Origin: Bacillus marasmi
GTDB lineage: Bacteria > Bacillota > Bacilli > Bacillales > Cytobacillaceae
Length of the DNA stretch: 64,000 nt
Assembly (NCBI RefSeq): GCF_902168435.1
Contig: NZ_LR656167.1
Span: forward strand, 248,001-312,000
Direction of reading: 5' to 3'
Every line of letters starts with the position of its first letter. Position 1 is the stretch's first letter. The translations under genes and the position numbers were made by a program. Positions 1 to 8,601 of the stretch are shown here, piece by piece. The notes under the pieces are model-generated. The model ran no database searches. It saw nothing but the letters and a program-made list of their open reading frames with translations, and had not been told where the DNA came from.

Positions 1-37
1 TGGAAAAACTGGGTTAGTATATTTATTTTTTCGTTTT

Positions 38-125
38 GTACAATATTCCAGAAACGGGCGCGTATCCAAAGCAAGGATAAGCGCTCATTTTACGTTTTGG
101 GGAATGGTTTTGTACAATATTTCAC
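38..125 (+). repeat. CGGGCGC element, copy 1
   Basis: Head AAACGGGCGC, inner stem GTATCC/GGATAA closed by GCGCTC, then TTTTACGTTTTGGGG. The 14-base sequence TTTTGTACAATATT occurs on both sides (35-48 and 109-122) as a direct repeat. Full-length subtype A of the family described in the findings. Confidence 0.85.
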
Positions 126-172
126 AATGCAAGAAAAGTAATAGGACTGAGGAAAATAAATTTTGATATGGT

Positions 173-391
173 TTAATTATTGGTTTTACTAGAGACTATA
201 TTACGAGAGGATAAACCTATGATTCCGCCAATAATAATAAATAAAATGTTTATAACGATTTCCACTCCTTGAAAAGCATCAAAATAATTAACTAAAAACC
301 AGCTTTTACTCCCATTTGTAAGATGGTTAATTAACCCTCCTACTCCTTGGATAAGGAACAATAAACTAAGACCACTGATTATTTCTTTCAT
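173..391 (-). CDS. small two-helix membrane protein, unknown function
   Basis: A 72-residue protein with two hydrophobic stretches (about residues 5-22 and 42-62) joined by a short polar loop, so probably a small integral membrane protein. The start is supported by GAGGTG eight bases upstream on the minus strand. It is divergent from the tetR-type gene at 507, and the shared gap holds the palindromic operator candidate, so the two may be co-regulated (inference). I do not recognise the family. Confidence 0.6.
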   Translation of the reverse strand: MKEIISGLSLLFLIQGVGGLINHLTNGSKSWFLVNYFDAFQGVEIVINILFIIIGGIIGLSSRNIVSSKTNN

Positions 392-434
392 AATAACACC
401 TCATTAACGATTTTTTCTCATTGTCGGAATGTGA

Positions 435-484
435 TATAATTATAATAATACACTGTATTAAAAAGAATAATAACACATTGTATT
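435..484 (+). promoter_or_regulatory. promoter and probable autoregulatory operator of the TetR gene
   Basis: TATAAT at 435-440 is followed by the perfect palindrome AATACACTGTATT (447-459) and by a second imperfect copy, AACACATTGTATT (472-484). Each is followed by AAAAAG, making a tandem pair of half-repeats just before the ribosome binding site. This position fits repression by the adjacent TetR-family protein; which protein binds is inference. Confidence 0.55.
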
Positions 485-506
485 AAAAAGGGGAAGTGGA
501 TTTAAT

Positions 507-1106
507 ATGCCAAAGATTGTGAATCATGAGGAAAAGAGAAAGTTAATAGCTGAGGCTGCTTGGAAAATTATTAGGAAAGAGGGATTCGAGAAAGCTTCTA
601 TACGAAGAGTTGCAGTTGAAGCAGGGATGTCCACAGGTGCCTTAAGACATTATTTTTCCACACAGGATGAAATGCTATTATTTATCATGAATTATTATTT
701 AGAAGAAGGAAAAAAACGTTCTCTAAATAAAGATTGGTCAGAAGACCCATTGCTGGCAGTAGAGGAAGTTTTATTAGAACTAGTACCTATTAACGAGGAA
801 AAGAAAATTGAAACGAGTGTTTGGTGGATCTTTGCACTACGTTCATTGACGAGTGAAACTTTAATTGAGAAAAAAGATGAAATGACGAACGGTACTTTTG
901 AATTAGCGAATTCAATGATTGAAATATTAATTTCACATGGGATTATTTCCAATTCTATAAATGTAAAATTAGAAAAATATAGGTTGTCGGCATTAATTGA
1001 AGGATTGTCCATTCAGGCTCTGTTAAGACCTGATGTATACTGTCCAGAAAAATTGACTGAAGTAATCCGTTATCATTTAGAAACACTATGCAACAAAAGC
1101 CAATAA
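507..1106 (+). CDS. TetR/AcrR-family transcriptional regulator
   Basis: A 199-residue regulator. The N-terminal 55 residues form the TetR helix-turn-helix (ASIRRVAVEAGMSTGALRHY, recognition helix around residue 45); the rest is the helical ligand-binding and dimerisation domain. The GGGGAAGTGG ribosome binding site precedes the ATG. Two palindromic boxes lie between its promoter and start, suggesting autorepression. The following gene on the same strand is a frameshifted membrane protein that is a plausible target. The ligand cannot be told from sequence. Confidence 0.9.
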   Translation: MPKIVNHEEKRKLIAEAAWKIIRKEGFEKASIRRVAVEAGMSTGALRHYFSTQDEMLLFIMNYYLEEGKKRSLNKDWSEDPLLAVEEVLLELVPINEEKKIETSVWWIFALRSLTSETLIEKKDEMTNGTFELANSMIEILISHGIISNSINVKLEKYRLSALIEGLSIQALLRPDVYCPEKLTEVIRYHLETLCNKSQ

Positions 1107-1176
1107 CTTAAAACGGGCTTTGAATCATCCTTATTCTATCCATTAACAAAGTATTGTGCTAGGAGGAGAAAATATT

Positions 1177-1906
1177 ATGTTCAATGAAAGAAGTATATCA
1201 CAAAGTAGTATAGAATCTTTCCTAGGAAGATGGTTAGGAGGCCTTTCTTTAATAATAGCTCCTGTCTTATTAGTTATTTCCGCACTGCTTAGAATACAAT
1301 TTAATTTCTTTTTCCCTGATCAGCTAGCAGCTTATGATACACATCCAACCTTAATGCTCACATCCTATAGTCTATTTTTAATTGGAATGATTTTATTATT
1401 TCCAGCTATTTTAATCCTTGTACAGTTAATTAGCAGAAAAATGCCACGTCTAGGTCTTTGGGGTGGCTTATTAGTAATCGTTGGTTTATTTGCAAGGGCG
1501 TTCCACTCGGGAGTAGATCACTTCGCTTTTCAAATTGTAGAGAGTGAAAAGGTTGAAGTCGCTGCAAATTTTGTTGGCGAGTTTTACGGTATGTTCATTA
1601 AATTTTTCTATCCTTTTTGGCTGGATTGTATTAGCTATAGGAGCATATCTGTCTAAGGTTTTTGGGTGGTTTCGGTCACTTGCTTTAGGAATGATGTTTG
1701 TCTTAGCATTAGGGGTACTAAAAGGAACAAATATGACAACGATAATTTCATTAACCGGGCTCTGCATAGCACTTCCTCCTTTGGGCGTTCAAGTTTTGAA
1801 AAGTGGGAGTAAACCGCAGTTGAAAACCGTACTATTTTACGTAATTATTATTGTATTGGTGCTTAGTTCGTGGTTGTTCATGAGTGAAATGGAAAGACCT
1901 AATTAA
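1177..1906 (+). pseudogene. multi-helix membrane protein gene with a frameshift
   Basis: The start at 1177 is set by AGGAGGAG at 1160-1167. The reading frame runs to about 1610, then continues in the +1 frame (…GWIVLAIGAYLSKVFGWFRS…) to 1906. The break falls in the T-rich tract around 1605-1620, so one indel there splits a membrane protein of roughly 240 residues with about six hydrophobic segments. It follows the TetR gene closely and could be its target. It may be a real pseudogene or a sequencing error in a homopolymer. Confidence 0.7.
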
Positions 1907-2015
1907 ATTCATATTGTGTTTATTACAATTAAGAGGGTATTCGTAAATGGTGCTTCCGTTGATGTAATAGGGTTTTCCAAATTAACAGGAGCTTTGCATC
2001 TATTTTACATTTCAA

Positions 2016-2060
2016 TCTTCCACAAACGGGCGCAAAAACTGTACAATTATGGGCTATTAA
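2016..2060 (+). repeat. CGGGCGC element, copy 2 (short)
   Basis: Head TTCCACAAACGGGCGC followed by AAAAACTGTACAATTATGGGCT. It resembles the start of subtype B, but the terminator-like second stem is incomplete. It occupies the gap between the membrane pseudogene and the Fic gene. Confidence 0.6.
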
Positions 2061-2177
2061 GTTAAAACTTTTTAGAAATGAAATAAAATAAGTAATAATC
2101 TGTTTGATTTTTCCACAATACGGTACAATGATATTAAGAATTTGACAGTTGATAAAAGTGAGGTGAAATGAACCATC

Positions 2178-2906
2178 GTGTTTGAAACTATTAATAAAAA
2201 GAAGGCAAAATTAGATGCTTTGCGTCCCTTACCGGCCTATACGTTAAAAAGCTTACGAGAGAAGTTATTTCTAGAATGGACCTACAATTCCAATGCAATA
2301 GAGGGAAATACATTAACAATAAACGAGACAAAAGTTGTATTGGAAGGAATAACAGTTGGAGGGAAAACGCTAAGAGAGCACTTAGAAGTCATTAACCATC
2401 GAGATGCCATTGGATATGTTGAGGAAATAGTTCAGAAGAAGGAGCCTTTTTCTGAATGGCAAATAAAAAACATTCATCGTTTAGTTTTAAAAGGAATAGA
2501 TGATGAAAATGCTGGAGTATATCGGAATCAACAAGTTTTTATTGCTGGTGCTAAGCACGTACCTCCGACATACTTCCTCATAAAAGAGAAAATGGAACAT
2601 CTTATGAATTGGTATCATCATGAAGGGATTCATCTTCACCCTGTTGAGCGAGGTGCAGTTCTACATGCAATTTTTGTTGGCATACACCCATTTATTGATG
2701 GAAATGGACGAACCTCAAGACTTCTACTTAATCTGGAACTAATGAAAGATGGTTTTCCGCCAGTGATTATTAAAGTAGAGAATCGTTTAGAATATTATGA
2801 AGCTCTCGATAAAGCACATATCACAGAGGATTATCATGACTTTATATCGCTAGTAAAACGAGAAGTTGAAGACTCTCTTGATCTATATCTCAGTGCAATC
2901 TGTTAG
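2178..2906 (+). CDS. Fic-domain protein (probable AMP-transferase)
   Basis: A 242-residue Fic protein. The catalytic loop HPFIDGNGRTSR begins at about His170, giving the complete HPFx(D/E)GNGRxxR signature, so AMP transfer from ATP to a protein hydroxyl is expected. An (S/T)xxxE(G/N) motif, SNAIEG, at residues 38-43 is the inhibitory helix of class II Fic proteins, so the protein should be self-restrained. That fits the absence of an adjacent antitoxin gene. The GTG start follows AGGTG. A strong hairpin terminator follows the stop. The target is unknown. Confidence 0.92.
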   Translation: MFETINKKKAKLDALRPLPAYTLKSLREKLFLEWTYNSNAIEGNTLTINETKVVLEGITVGGKTLREHLEVINHRDAIGYVEEIVQKKEPFSEWQIKNIHRLVLKGIDDENAGVYRNQQVFIAGAKHVPPTYFLIKEKMEHLMNWYHHEGIHLHPVERGAVLHAIFVGIHPFIDGNGRTSRLLLNLELMKDGFPPVIIKVENRLEYYEALDKAHITEDYHDFISLVKREVEDSLDLYLSAIC

Positions 2907-2909
2907 GTT

Positions 2910-2940
2910 AAGCACCTCTTAGTGAGGTGCTTATTATTTT
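2910..2940 (+). terminator. intrinsic terminator after the Fic gene
   Basis: AGCACCTC-TTAG-TGAGGTGCTT stem-loop followed by ATTATTTT, starting four bases after the Fic stop codon. Confidence 0.85.
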
Positions 2941-2951
2941 AACTGATATGT

Positions 2952-3003
2952 GGCTTATTCCACAACCGGGCGCGTTTCGCTAAGAAATGCGTCTTTTTCA
3001 TTT
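2952..3003 (+). repeat. CGGGCGC element, copy 3
   Basis: TTATTCCACAACCGGGCGC head, stem CGTTTC/GAAATG with the loop CTAA, then GTCTTTTT. Subtype with the ATTTC-like stem. Confidence 0.8.
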
Positions 3004-3078
3004 AATGCTCATTTCTGATGAAGTAGTGCTGCTCCTTTTGTTGGGGAATATTTACTTTTTAATACGGTTAACTTCTTT

Positions 3079-3275
3079 ACTTCCTTTCTGCCAATTTTCT
3101 GTACAAAGCCGATCTTGACACATTTATGATTTTTACAAATTTTTTTAACAGTCATCTCTCTATGTAAAGTTCCACTGCATAGTTAGTGCCTTCATGTTTT
3201 GAATGATATTTTTTACCCGCCCCTGATATTTCCCCTCTTTTTTGGCAAGTCCTATTCCTTCACGCTGACGCATTC
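3079..3275 (-). pseudogene. remnant of a serine recombinase (resolvase) C-terminus
   Basis: Reading the minus strand in shifting frames gives the resolvase C-terminal track: MRQREGIGLAKKEGKYQGR, then HSKHEGTNYAVELY, then MTVKKIC, then NVSRSALYRKLAERK, which is the Hin/TnpR-type helix-turn-helix. At least three frame changes are needed, so this is a dead fragment. The N-terminal catalytic domain is absent. It sits just left of the GC-rich Bce block and is probably a relic of the element that carried it (inference). Confidence 0.75.
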
Positions 3276-3424
3276 GAAGTGGCCCTTCAATCCTCGAATC
3301 GTTCCGCCTCCACCATAGGGGAATCATTAATCTGTTTGTGATATATTAATGTGTAGTAATTCTTTGTTATTTCAAATTATTTTATTTAGAACAGTCAAAT
3401 TTGCGACACTAGGAGGCTAGCTCG

Positions 3425-4108
3425 ATGGAGATAAACATATTTGTTGTTGAAGATGATGATGCTTTGTTTGCTGCTTTGAAGAAAGGTCTAGAGGCTTGGT
3501 CGTTCCGGGTAACGAGACCAGATGATTTTGAAGGTGTGATGCGTTCATTTCTTGAACAACAGCCTCAGCTCGTCATCATGGATGTCACACTCCCGAAATT
3601 TGACGGTTTTCATTGGTGTCGCGAGATTCGCGCAATATCCAAAGTACCCATTGTTTTCCTTTCCTCCCGCGATCACCCAATGGATATAGTCATGGCGCTT
3701 AATATGGGGGCGGATGACTTCATCCAGAAGCCGTTTCATACAGACGTGCTTTATGCCAAAATTCAAGCGGTACTCCGGAGGACATATGCCTATGGAGAAG
3801 AACAATCGAATATTCTTGAATGGAACGGCGCCTTGATTGATTTGAATCGGGGTGTAATTCGAAACGCTGGGAAAGAAGTGGATTTAACAAAAAATGAATT
3901 TTTTATACTGATCACGCTCGTGAGATCGAACAATGTCATTATCTCGCGCCATGACTTGATACGAAAGCTGTGGGAGGACGAGCAGTTCGTGAACGACAAT
4001 ACCCTCACGGCGAATATAACCCGTTTACGGCAGAAGCTGGAGTCAATTAATTTGGCAGACGCTATTGTGACAAAAAAGGGGCTGGGTTATATGGCCATCA
4101 CTTTATAG
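3425..4108 (+). CDS. bceR-like: OmpR/BceR-type response regulator
   Basis: A 227-residue two-domain regulator: receiver domain (acidic pocket EDDD at residues 9-12, phospho-acceptor Asp53 in IMDVTLP, Lys in QKPF near residue 102) and a C-terminal winged-helix DNA-binding domain ending KKGLGYMA. AGGAGG precedes the ATG. It is followed after about 36 bases by a short intramembrane-sensing histidine kinase and then by an ABC transporter of the BceAB type, so it is the regulator of a peptide-antibiotic detoxification module. Base composition is richer in G+C than neighbouring genes. Confidence 0.92.
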   Translation: MEINIFVVEDDDALFAALKKGLEAWSFRVTRPDDFEGVMRSFLEQQPQLVIMDVTLPKFDGFHWCREIRAISKVPIVFLSSRDHPMDIVMALNMGADDFIQKPFHTDVLYAKIQAVLRRTYAYGEEQSNILEWNGALIDLNRGVIRNAGKEVDLTKNEFFILITLVRSNNVIISRHDLIRKLWEDEQFVNDNTLTANITRLRQKLESINLADAIVTKKGLGYMAITL

Positions 4109-4144
4109 AAATTATGAACTTTTACTGAAAGAGGGAACCGTGCC

Positions 4145-5179
4145 ATGTTTATTCGTTACGTTGATGCAAGGAAAAGCTGGATTTTACTGTTTGCCGGCTT
4201 GCTCGGCTTAGCCAATGCTCTGATCCTGCTTGATCAAGGCATCCAGGTCACATCTAATTCTCTCCTTTATTTTAACGCCTCATTTATTCTGTCCTTTCTC
4301 CTGTTCTTTTTATGGCGCTTCAAAAGAGAGACAAGATATGCTGCCGCGTTGGCAGCTCTTCAGGAAGACATGGCATTTGACTGGGTCGAGACACTTCCTG
4401 AACCTGGGGACGGCCTAGATCAGATGACCAACGACATCTTACGGAAGTCCTCCCTTCAGTTCAAACGAAAGCTTTCTGACTATAAAGAAAATCAACTGAT
4501 TGAGAATGAATTTACGGCTTCATGGATCCATGAGGTGAAGACTCCTCTCACCGTCATGAAACTAATCCTGGAAGCCCTGCCAAGTGATCCCGAAATACGT
4601 AAAATTGCAGCGGAATGGTTACGGGTGTATTTGTTGGTCGATCGGCAACTGCATATGACACGTCTGCCCGCGCTCGAATCAGACTATGTTCTAGAAATGG
4701 CGTCCATCCAGCGACTTGCCGCAGAAGAAGTGCGGGAATTGGCACCATGGTGTATGGAAAAAAATCTGGCGGTAAGTATCGAAGGAACGGATGTAAAGGC
4801 CATTACAGACCAAAAATGGTGCCGCTTCATCCTTCGGCAACTGTTGACGAATGCCGTGAAATATAATCCAGCGAATACGGCACTTATGATCGTGACGGAT
4901 GTAACGGAGACAGGCCAAGTCTTTTTGGATGTCATCGATGAAGGACCGGGAATACAGCCGCACGAATTGCCGCGTATCTTTGACAAAGGTTTTACGGGCG
5001 AAAACGGTAGGATTCAAAACACAGCGACCGGACTGGGGCTCTATCTTGCGAAAACCGTTGCAGATAAATTAGGAATTACACTCAAAGTGCAACCCGGTCA
5101 AACGAAGGGTACGGTGATGCGAATGATTTTTGTCAATCCCAACGCATTCGAAGCTGTCCGAAGAGGGGCGGGCGAGTAA
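4145..5179 (+). CDS. bceS-like: intramembrane-sensing histidine kinase (BceS-like)
   Basis: A 344-residue kinase with only two N-terminal membrane helices (about residues 12-30 and 44-58) and almost no extracellular loop. That is the mark of kinases that sense through a partner BceAB transporter rather than binding ligand themselves. The H-box SWIHEVKTPLT has His129; the ATPase domain shows an N-box (LLTNAVKYN), DEGPGI and GLGLYL. It probably phosphorylates the regulator encoded just upstream and reads the flux of the transporter encoded downstream. Confidence 0.92.
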   Translation: MFIRYVDARKSWILLFAGLLGLANALILLDQGIQVTSNSLLYFNASFILSFLLFFLWRFKRETRYAAALAALQEDMAFDWVETLPEPGDGLDQMTNDILRKSSLQFKRKLSDYKENQLIENEFTASWIHEVKTPLTVMKLILEALPSDPEIRKIAAEWLRVYLLVDRQLHMTRLPALESDYVLEMASIQRLAAEEVRELAPWCMEKNLAVSIEGTDVKAITDQKWCRFILRQLLTNAVKYNPANTALMIVTDVTETGQVFLDVIDEGPGIQPHELPRIFDKGFTGENGRIQNTATGLGLYLAKTVADKLGITLKVQPGQTKGTVMRMIFVNPNAFEAVRRGAGE

Positions 5180-5239
5180 TATCAGCGATGAAGCAGTCAG
5201 GATTGCTCCCGGCTGTTTTTTGGTGTGAAATAATGAACC

Positions 5240-5253
5240 TGACAATATTGTCA
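5240..5253 (+). promoter_or_regulatory. candidate BceR-type operator of the transporter genes
   Basis: TGACAATATTGTCA is a perfect 14-base palindrome about 100 bases upstream of the transporter start. It fits the TNACA-N4-TGTNA pattern known for BceR-family binding sites upstream of bceAB-type genes. The pattern match is seen; binding is inferred. Confidence 0.6.
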
Positions 5254-5354
5254 CATTGTCTTGCCTGATTGTCATGTAAAACGTACGACAAGCGGAAAAT
5301 CCAACCGTAAAATAAAGCTATCATCGAGCAACAATTATGATTTGGAGGTACGTT

Positions 5355-6140
5355 ATGAATCAGTTGAATGTAGGAGAAACCGTTTTACAAGCACGAAATG
5401 TCCACAAAACATTTGGCACCAAAGGAAATACACAGCATGTATTAAAAGGAATAGATTTACGCGTCACCCGCAGTGAATTTGTCGGCATTATGGGCCCTTC
5501 CGGTTCAGGCAAGACGACATTGCTTAACATCTTAGCCACGATTGATCATGCTACGGACGGAACGGTTTTAATCGAAGACGCAGATATCTCCAAGCTGAGC
5601 AATGCCGAGCTTTCCGCCTTTCGGCGCAATAAGCTGGGATTCATCTTCCAGGATTACAATCTACTGGATACGTTGACAGTGAAGGAAAATATCCTGCTGC
5701 CCATCTCCCTTAGCAAAATAAGCAAGCGGAAGGCAGAAAGCGAGTTCACAGCCATCGCAGATATGCTGGACATTAAAGCACAGTCACACAAATATCCGCA
5801 TGAAATATCAGGAGGACAAAAACAACGGACAGCTGCTGGGCGCGCCTTGATACACCAGCCGTCGATCGTGTTTGCGGACGAACCAACCGGTGCACTGGAT
5901 TCAAAATCCGCTTCCTCGTTACTGGACGTGATGGAGAAGGTGAATCAGGAGCGAGGCGTCACCATTGTCATGGTGACCCATGATCCGGTAGCCTCAAGCT
6001 TCTGCAGCCGTGTTGTGTTTTTAAAAGACGGGAAGATTTATTCCGAGCTGTATCGCGGCGATAAATCAAGACATGCCTTCTTTAATGAGATTATGGACGT
6101 GCAATCTGTACTGGGGGGCGACCATGTTGACAGTTTTTGA
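5355..6140 (+). CDS. bceA-like: ABC transporter ATP-binding protein (BceA-like)
   Basis: An ATPase subunit of about 261 residues with Walker A GPSGSGKTT, signature SGGQKQR, Walker B VFADEPTGALDS and the H-loop VTHD. The ATG at 5355 is chosen because GGAGG lies eight bases upstream. The 3' end overlaps the permease gene by 17 bases, indicating translational coupling. It belongs to the MacB/LolD-like class used by bacitracin and lantibiotic resistance transporters. The substrate peptide cannot be predicted. Confidence 0.93.
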   Translation: MNQLNVGETVLQARNVHKTFGTKGNTQHVLKGIDLRVTRSEFVGIMGPSGSGKTTLLNILATIDHATDGTVLIEDADISKLSNAELSAFRRNKLGFIFQDYNLLDTLTVKENILLPISLSKISKRKAESEFTAIADMLDIKAQSHKYPHEISGGQKQRTAAGRALIHQPSIVFADEPTGALDSKSASSLLDVMEKVNQERGVTIVMVTHDPVASSFCSRVVFLKDGKIYSELYRGDKSRHAFFNEIMDVQSVLGGDHVDSF

Positions 6141-8046
6141 ATTAGTGCTTCGCAGCATGCGAAAAAATGTGAAGCATTATTATTTGTACTTCTTTGCACT
6201 GATCTTTAGTATGAGCCTGTATTTTGTCTTCACATCCCTACAGCACGATCAGGCTGTTCAGAATATGACAAATACGAGCGTTGTCTTCTTTCAAATTGCG
6301 GGAGTCATGCTGATTGTGATCGTTGGGATCTTTACCGTCTCGGCCAACGGCATTTTCCTGCGTCGGCGCAGTCGAGAAATCGGACTATATCAGCTGATTG
6401 GTCTTTCCAAAGGCTGGGTAGCCCGATATCTAATAATCGAGAATATACTGCTTGGCTTAGGTGCATTACTTGCTGCGATCATTTGCGGCGCGTTGGTTTC
6501 AAGGCTGTTCGTCCTGATTTTGCTGAATCTGCTCGGCTTAGAAGGGATTGTCGGCATCAGCTTTTCCGTAACAGCGGCTTTTAAAACAGCGATGGTCTAT
6601 CTTCTCATCATCGTCATCACTTCCATTCAGATGATGCTGACGGTTTATCGCAGCACCCTTCTGAATCTGTTTCAAGCTGACAAGCGGCATGACCTCACTA
6701 TGCCGCCCAAAGCGGTGGCATCTGCTATTTTCGCCTTGCTCGGTCTCGCGCTGATTGGATTTGGCTATGAATTATCGGGTCATGTCGATAAAGAGTTATT
6801 CCCCAACGCACTATTGATGCTCGGATCTATCGTTACAGGGACTTACTTATTGTTTCACGTTACGATCAGATGGTGCTTTTACTGGTTCCGCAAACGTAAA
6901 GATGGACACCTAGGCTTAACAAACAGTCTGTCGATAGCTCCGCTGTTGCACCATACGAAAGCAAATGCCAACTCACTTACTTTGATTACGTTGTTATCAG
7001 CGATGACGATCACGATGATTTCCATGGCTTACTCCTTCTATTACTCGGTAGAGCAAGAGACTCGCCGCGATCTCCCATATGATTTTATGTTTGAAAACGA
7101 GCAGCAGGAGGCGCTGTCGTTCCAGAGCGAGCTGGAGAATGAAGGCATCGATGTGAAACACCACGACGTTGAAGCGGTTCTGACGAAGGGCGTCATCCTT
7201 GATCCCAATGACGAATCCTATAAGTTTAAAGAAAGTTTGTTATGGCTTCCAGCCGAACAGCTTAAACGAACAGGCGCAGACCTCAACATGCCGCCAGATG
7301 GTGAAGCCATTTTGTACGATGCGGGGGCCTCACTTGCCGGGGACTTAGATGAGCAGTCGAAGCGATATCCAACCGAAATACAGTTGGAGCAGCATGGACA
7401 GATCGTTATGTATACATTGAGCACATTAATGGAAAGGAACATCATGAATTTAAATGCTCCCGGCAGTCAGCTGCTAGTGTCAGAAGCGACGATGGACAAA
7501 ATCGCAGAACAAATGGCCGGTAGACCTGATTATAAAAAAATTCGCTTTGATACGTATCAAGTTCCGGACAAGGAAGAGCTTGCGATAGCTTCATCTATAT
7601 ACACAAAATACGACAATGACGAACAATTAAAGTATGATTTCTATGCGCAGTACAAAAAAGTGCTGGAACTGACAGGCTTGCTCATTTTCATCGCAGCTTT
7701 CCTTGGACTTGTCTTTTTGATCTCAACCGGAAGCATCTTGTACTTCAAGCAAATGACTGAAGCCGAGCAGGAAAAGCAAAGCTTTAAGACGTTGCGACAG
7801 CTCGGATTTGACGTGAATATGATCATGAAAGGCATTATACGAAAGCAGGCAATCGTGTTCCTTCTCCCTCTATCGATCGGTATGCTTCATTCGATCTTTG
7901 CTATCAAAGCTGCTTCATTTATGATCCGGTCGGACCCCACGTTTCCAGCATCTATCGCCATGGCGATTTACACGGTTATCTATTTTGTATTCGCTCTGTT
8001 TACCATAGGTTACTACCGCAACATTGTAAAAAATGCTATGTCATAA
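6124..8046 (+). CDS. bceB-like: ABC transporter permease (BceB-like)
   Basis: About 640 residues. The ATG at 6124 (MLTVFELVLRSMRKN) follows GGGGGG and is preferred over the longer frame from 6073. It shows the BceB layout: FtsX-like groups of helices, ten predicted membrane segments, and one large extracellular domain of about 200 residues between helices 7 and 8 (roughly residues 310-510). That domain binds the peptide or its lipid complex in known members. It functions with the ATPase and signals to the kinase. Last gene of the GC-rich block. Confidence 0.92.
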   Translation: MLTVFELVLRSMRKNVKHYYLYFFALIFSMSLYFVFTSLQHDQAVQNMTNTSVVFFQIAGVMLIVIVGIFTVSANGIFLRRRSREIGLYQLIGLSKGWVARYLIIENILLGLGALLAAIICGALVSRLFVLILLNLLGLEGIVGISFSVTAAFKTAMVYLLIIVITSIQMMLTVYRSTLLNLFQADKRHDLTMPPKAVASAIFALLGLALIGFGYELSGHVDKELFPNALLMLGSIVTGTYLLFHVTIRWCFYWFRKRKDGHLGLTNSLSIAPLLHHTKANANSLTLITLLSAMTITMISMAYSFYYSVEQETRRDLPYDFMFENEQQEALSFQSELENEGIDVKHHDVEAVLTKGVILDPNDESYKFKESLLWLPAEQLKRTGADLNMPPDGEAILYDAGASLAGDLDEQSKRYPTEIQLEQHGQIVMYTLSTLMERNIMNLNAPGSQLLVSEATMDKIAEQMAGRPDYKKIRFDTYQVPDKEELAIASSIYTKYDNDEQLKYDFYAQYKKVLELTGLLIFIAAFLGLVFLISTGSILYFKQMTEAEQEKQSFKTLRQLGFDVNMIMKGIIRKQAIVFLLPLSIGMLHSIFAIKAASFMIRSDPTFPASIAMAIYTVIYFVFALFTIGYYRNIVKNAMS

Positions 8047-8072
8047 CCATCACTTAAAGGGAGATAAGCTAT

Positions 8073-8111
8073 ATGGGGTACCACCAACATTTCGGACATT
8101 TTGTACGCTAA
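8073..8111 (+). CDS. possible 12-residue open frame after the permease
   Basis: ATG GGG TAC … TAA encodes MGYHQHFGHFVR and is preceded by AAAGGGAG at good spacing. It lies between the permease stop and the terminator. It may be only the truncated start of a lost gene; there is no evidence of function. Confidence 0.2.
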   Translation: MGYHQHFGHFVR

Positions 8112-8127
8112 GCATATTTCCAACCTA

Positions 8128-8170
8128 AAAAAATCGATTCCTTATCGTACAGGGAATCGATTTTTTTTTA
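8128..8170 (+). terminator. terminator closing the Bce block
   Basis: AAATCGATTCC … GGGAATCGATTT with a run of eight or more T. It marks the right end of the GC-rich module. Confidence 0.9.
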
Positions 8171-8601
8171 CAATCGCACTCGTTGAATAGCGCTGTGTAC
8201 CAAATCCATTTGGTGGAGGCATTAGTTCCGATGGTGATATCTCCATTTGTTTGTACTAGTAGTACCTGTGTATCTAATGTATAGTTTTCTAATTATCTTA
8301 TTTTAAGATTCAATAACCTCTACAATAAGCAACTATATAGCCTGTTATAGAATGCTAATAAATAGCAGAAAGAGCTTATTCAATCATCGGGCGCTTATCT
8401 ATAGCAAGGATAAGCGTCCTTTTACGTTTTGGGTCAGATTCTTGAATAACACAAAAAAAGCGAACTGGATATTTTTGTTATAATATAGAGTATATTGTAA
8501 ATGTTTGCACCTAAACTGTCAGGTTTGTTAAAGAAAATATAATGAAAGAAAATGCTAGTTAATAAAGGGCAACAAAATACGATAAAGAGAGGAGGGGTAA
8601 G
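8171..8601. other. gene-free stretch
   Basis: Holds CGGGCGC element copy 4 (8374-8450) and a TATAATATA-like promoter stretch near 8480. I see no supported gene. Confidence 0.5.
8374..8450 (+). repeat. CGGGCGC element, copy 4
   Basis: TTATTCAATCATCGGGCGC head, stem TTATC/GATAA with GCGTCC, then TTTTACGTTTTGGG and the inverted end TTGAATAAC matching the head. A complete subtype A copy. Confidence 0.85.

Noticed and set aside
695-1012. Minus-strand open frame opposite the TetR gene
   Set aside because: Shadow of a well-supported plus-strand gene; no ribosome binding site and no recognisable protein pattern.
8180-8300. Minus-strand coding-like stretch (reads NGDITIGTNAS)
   Set aside because: Short, no start or ribosome binding site, and no family recognised.
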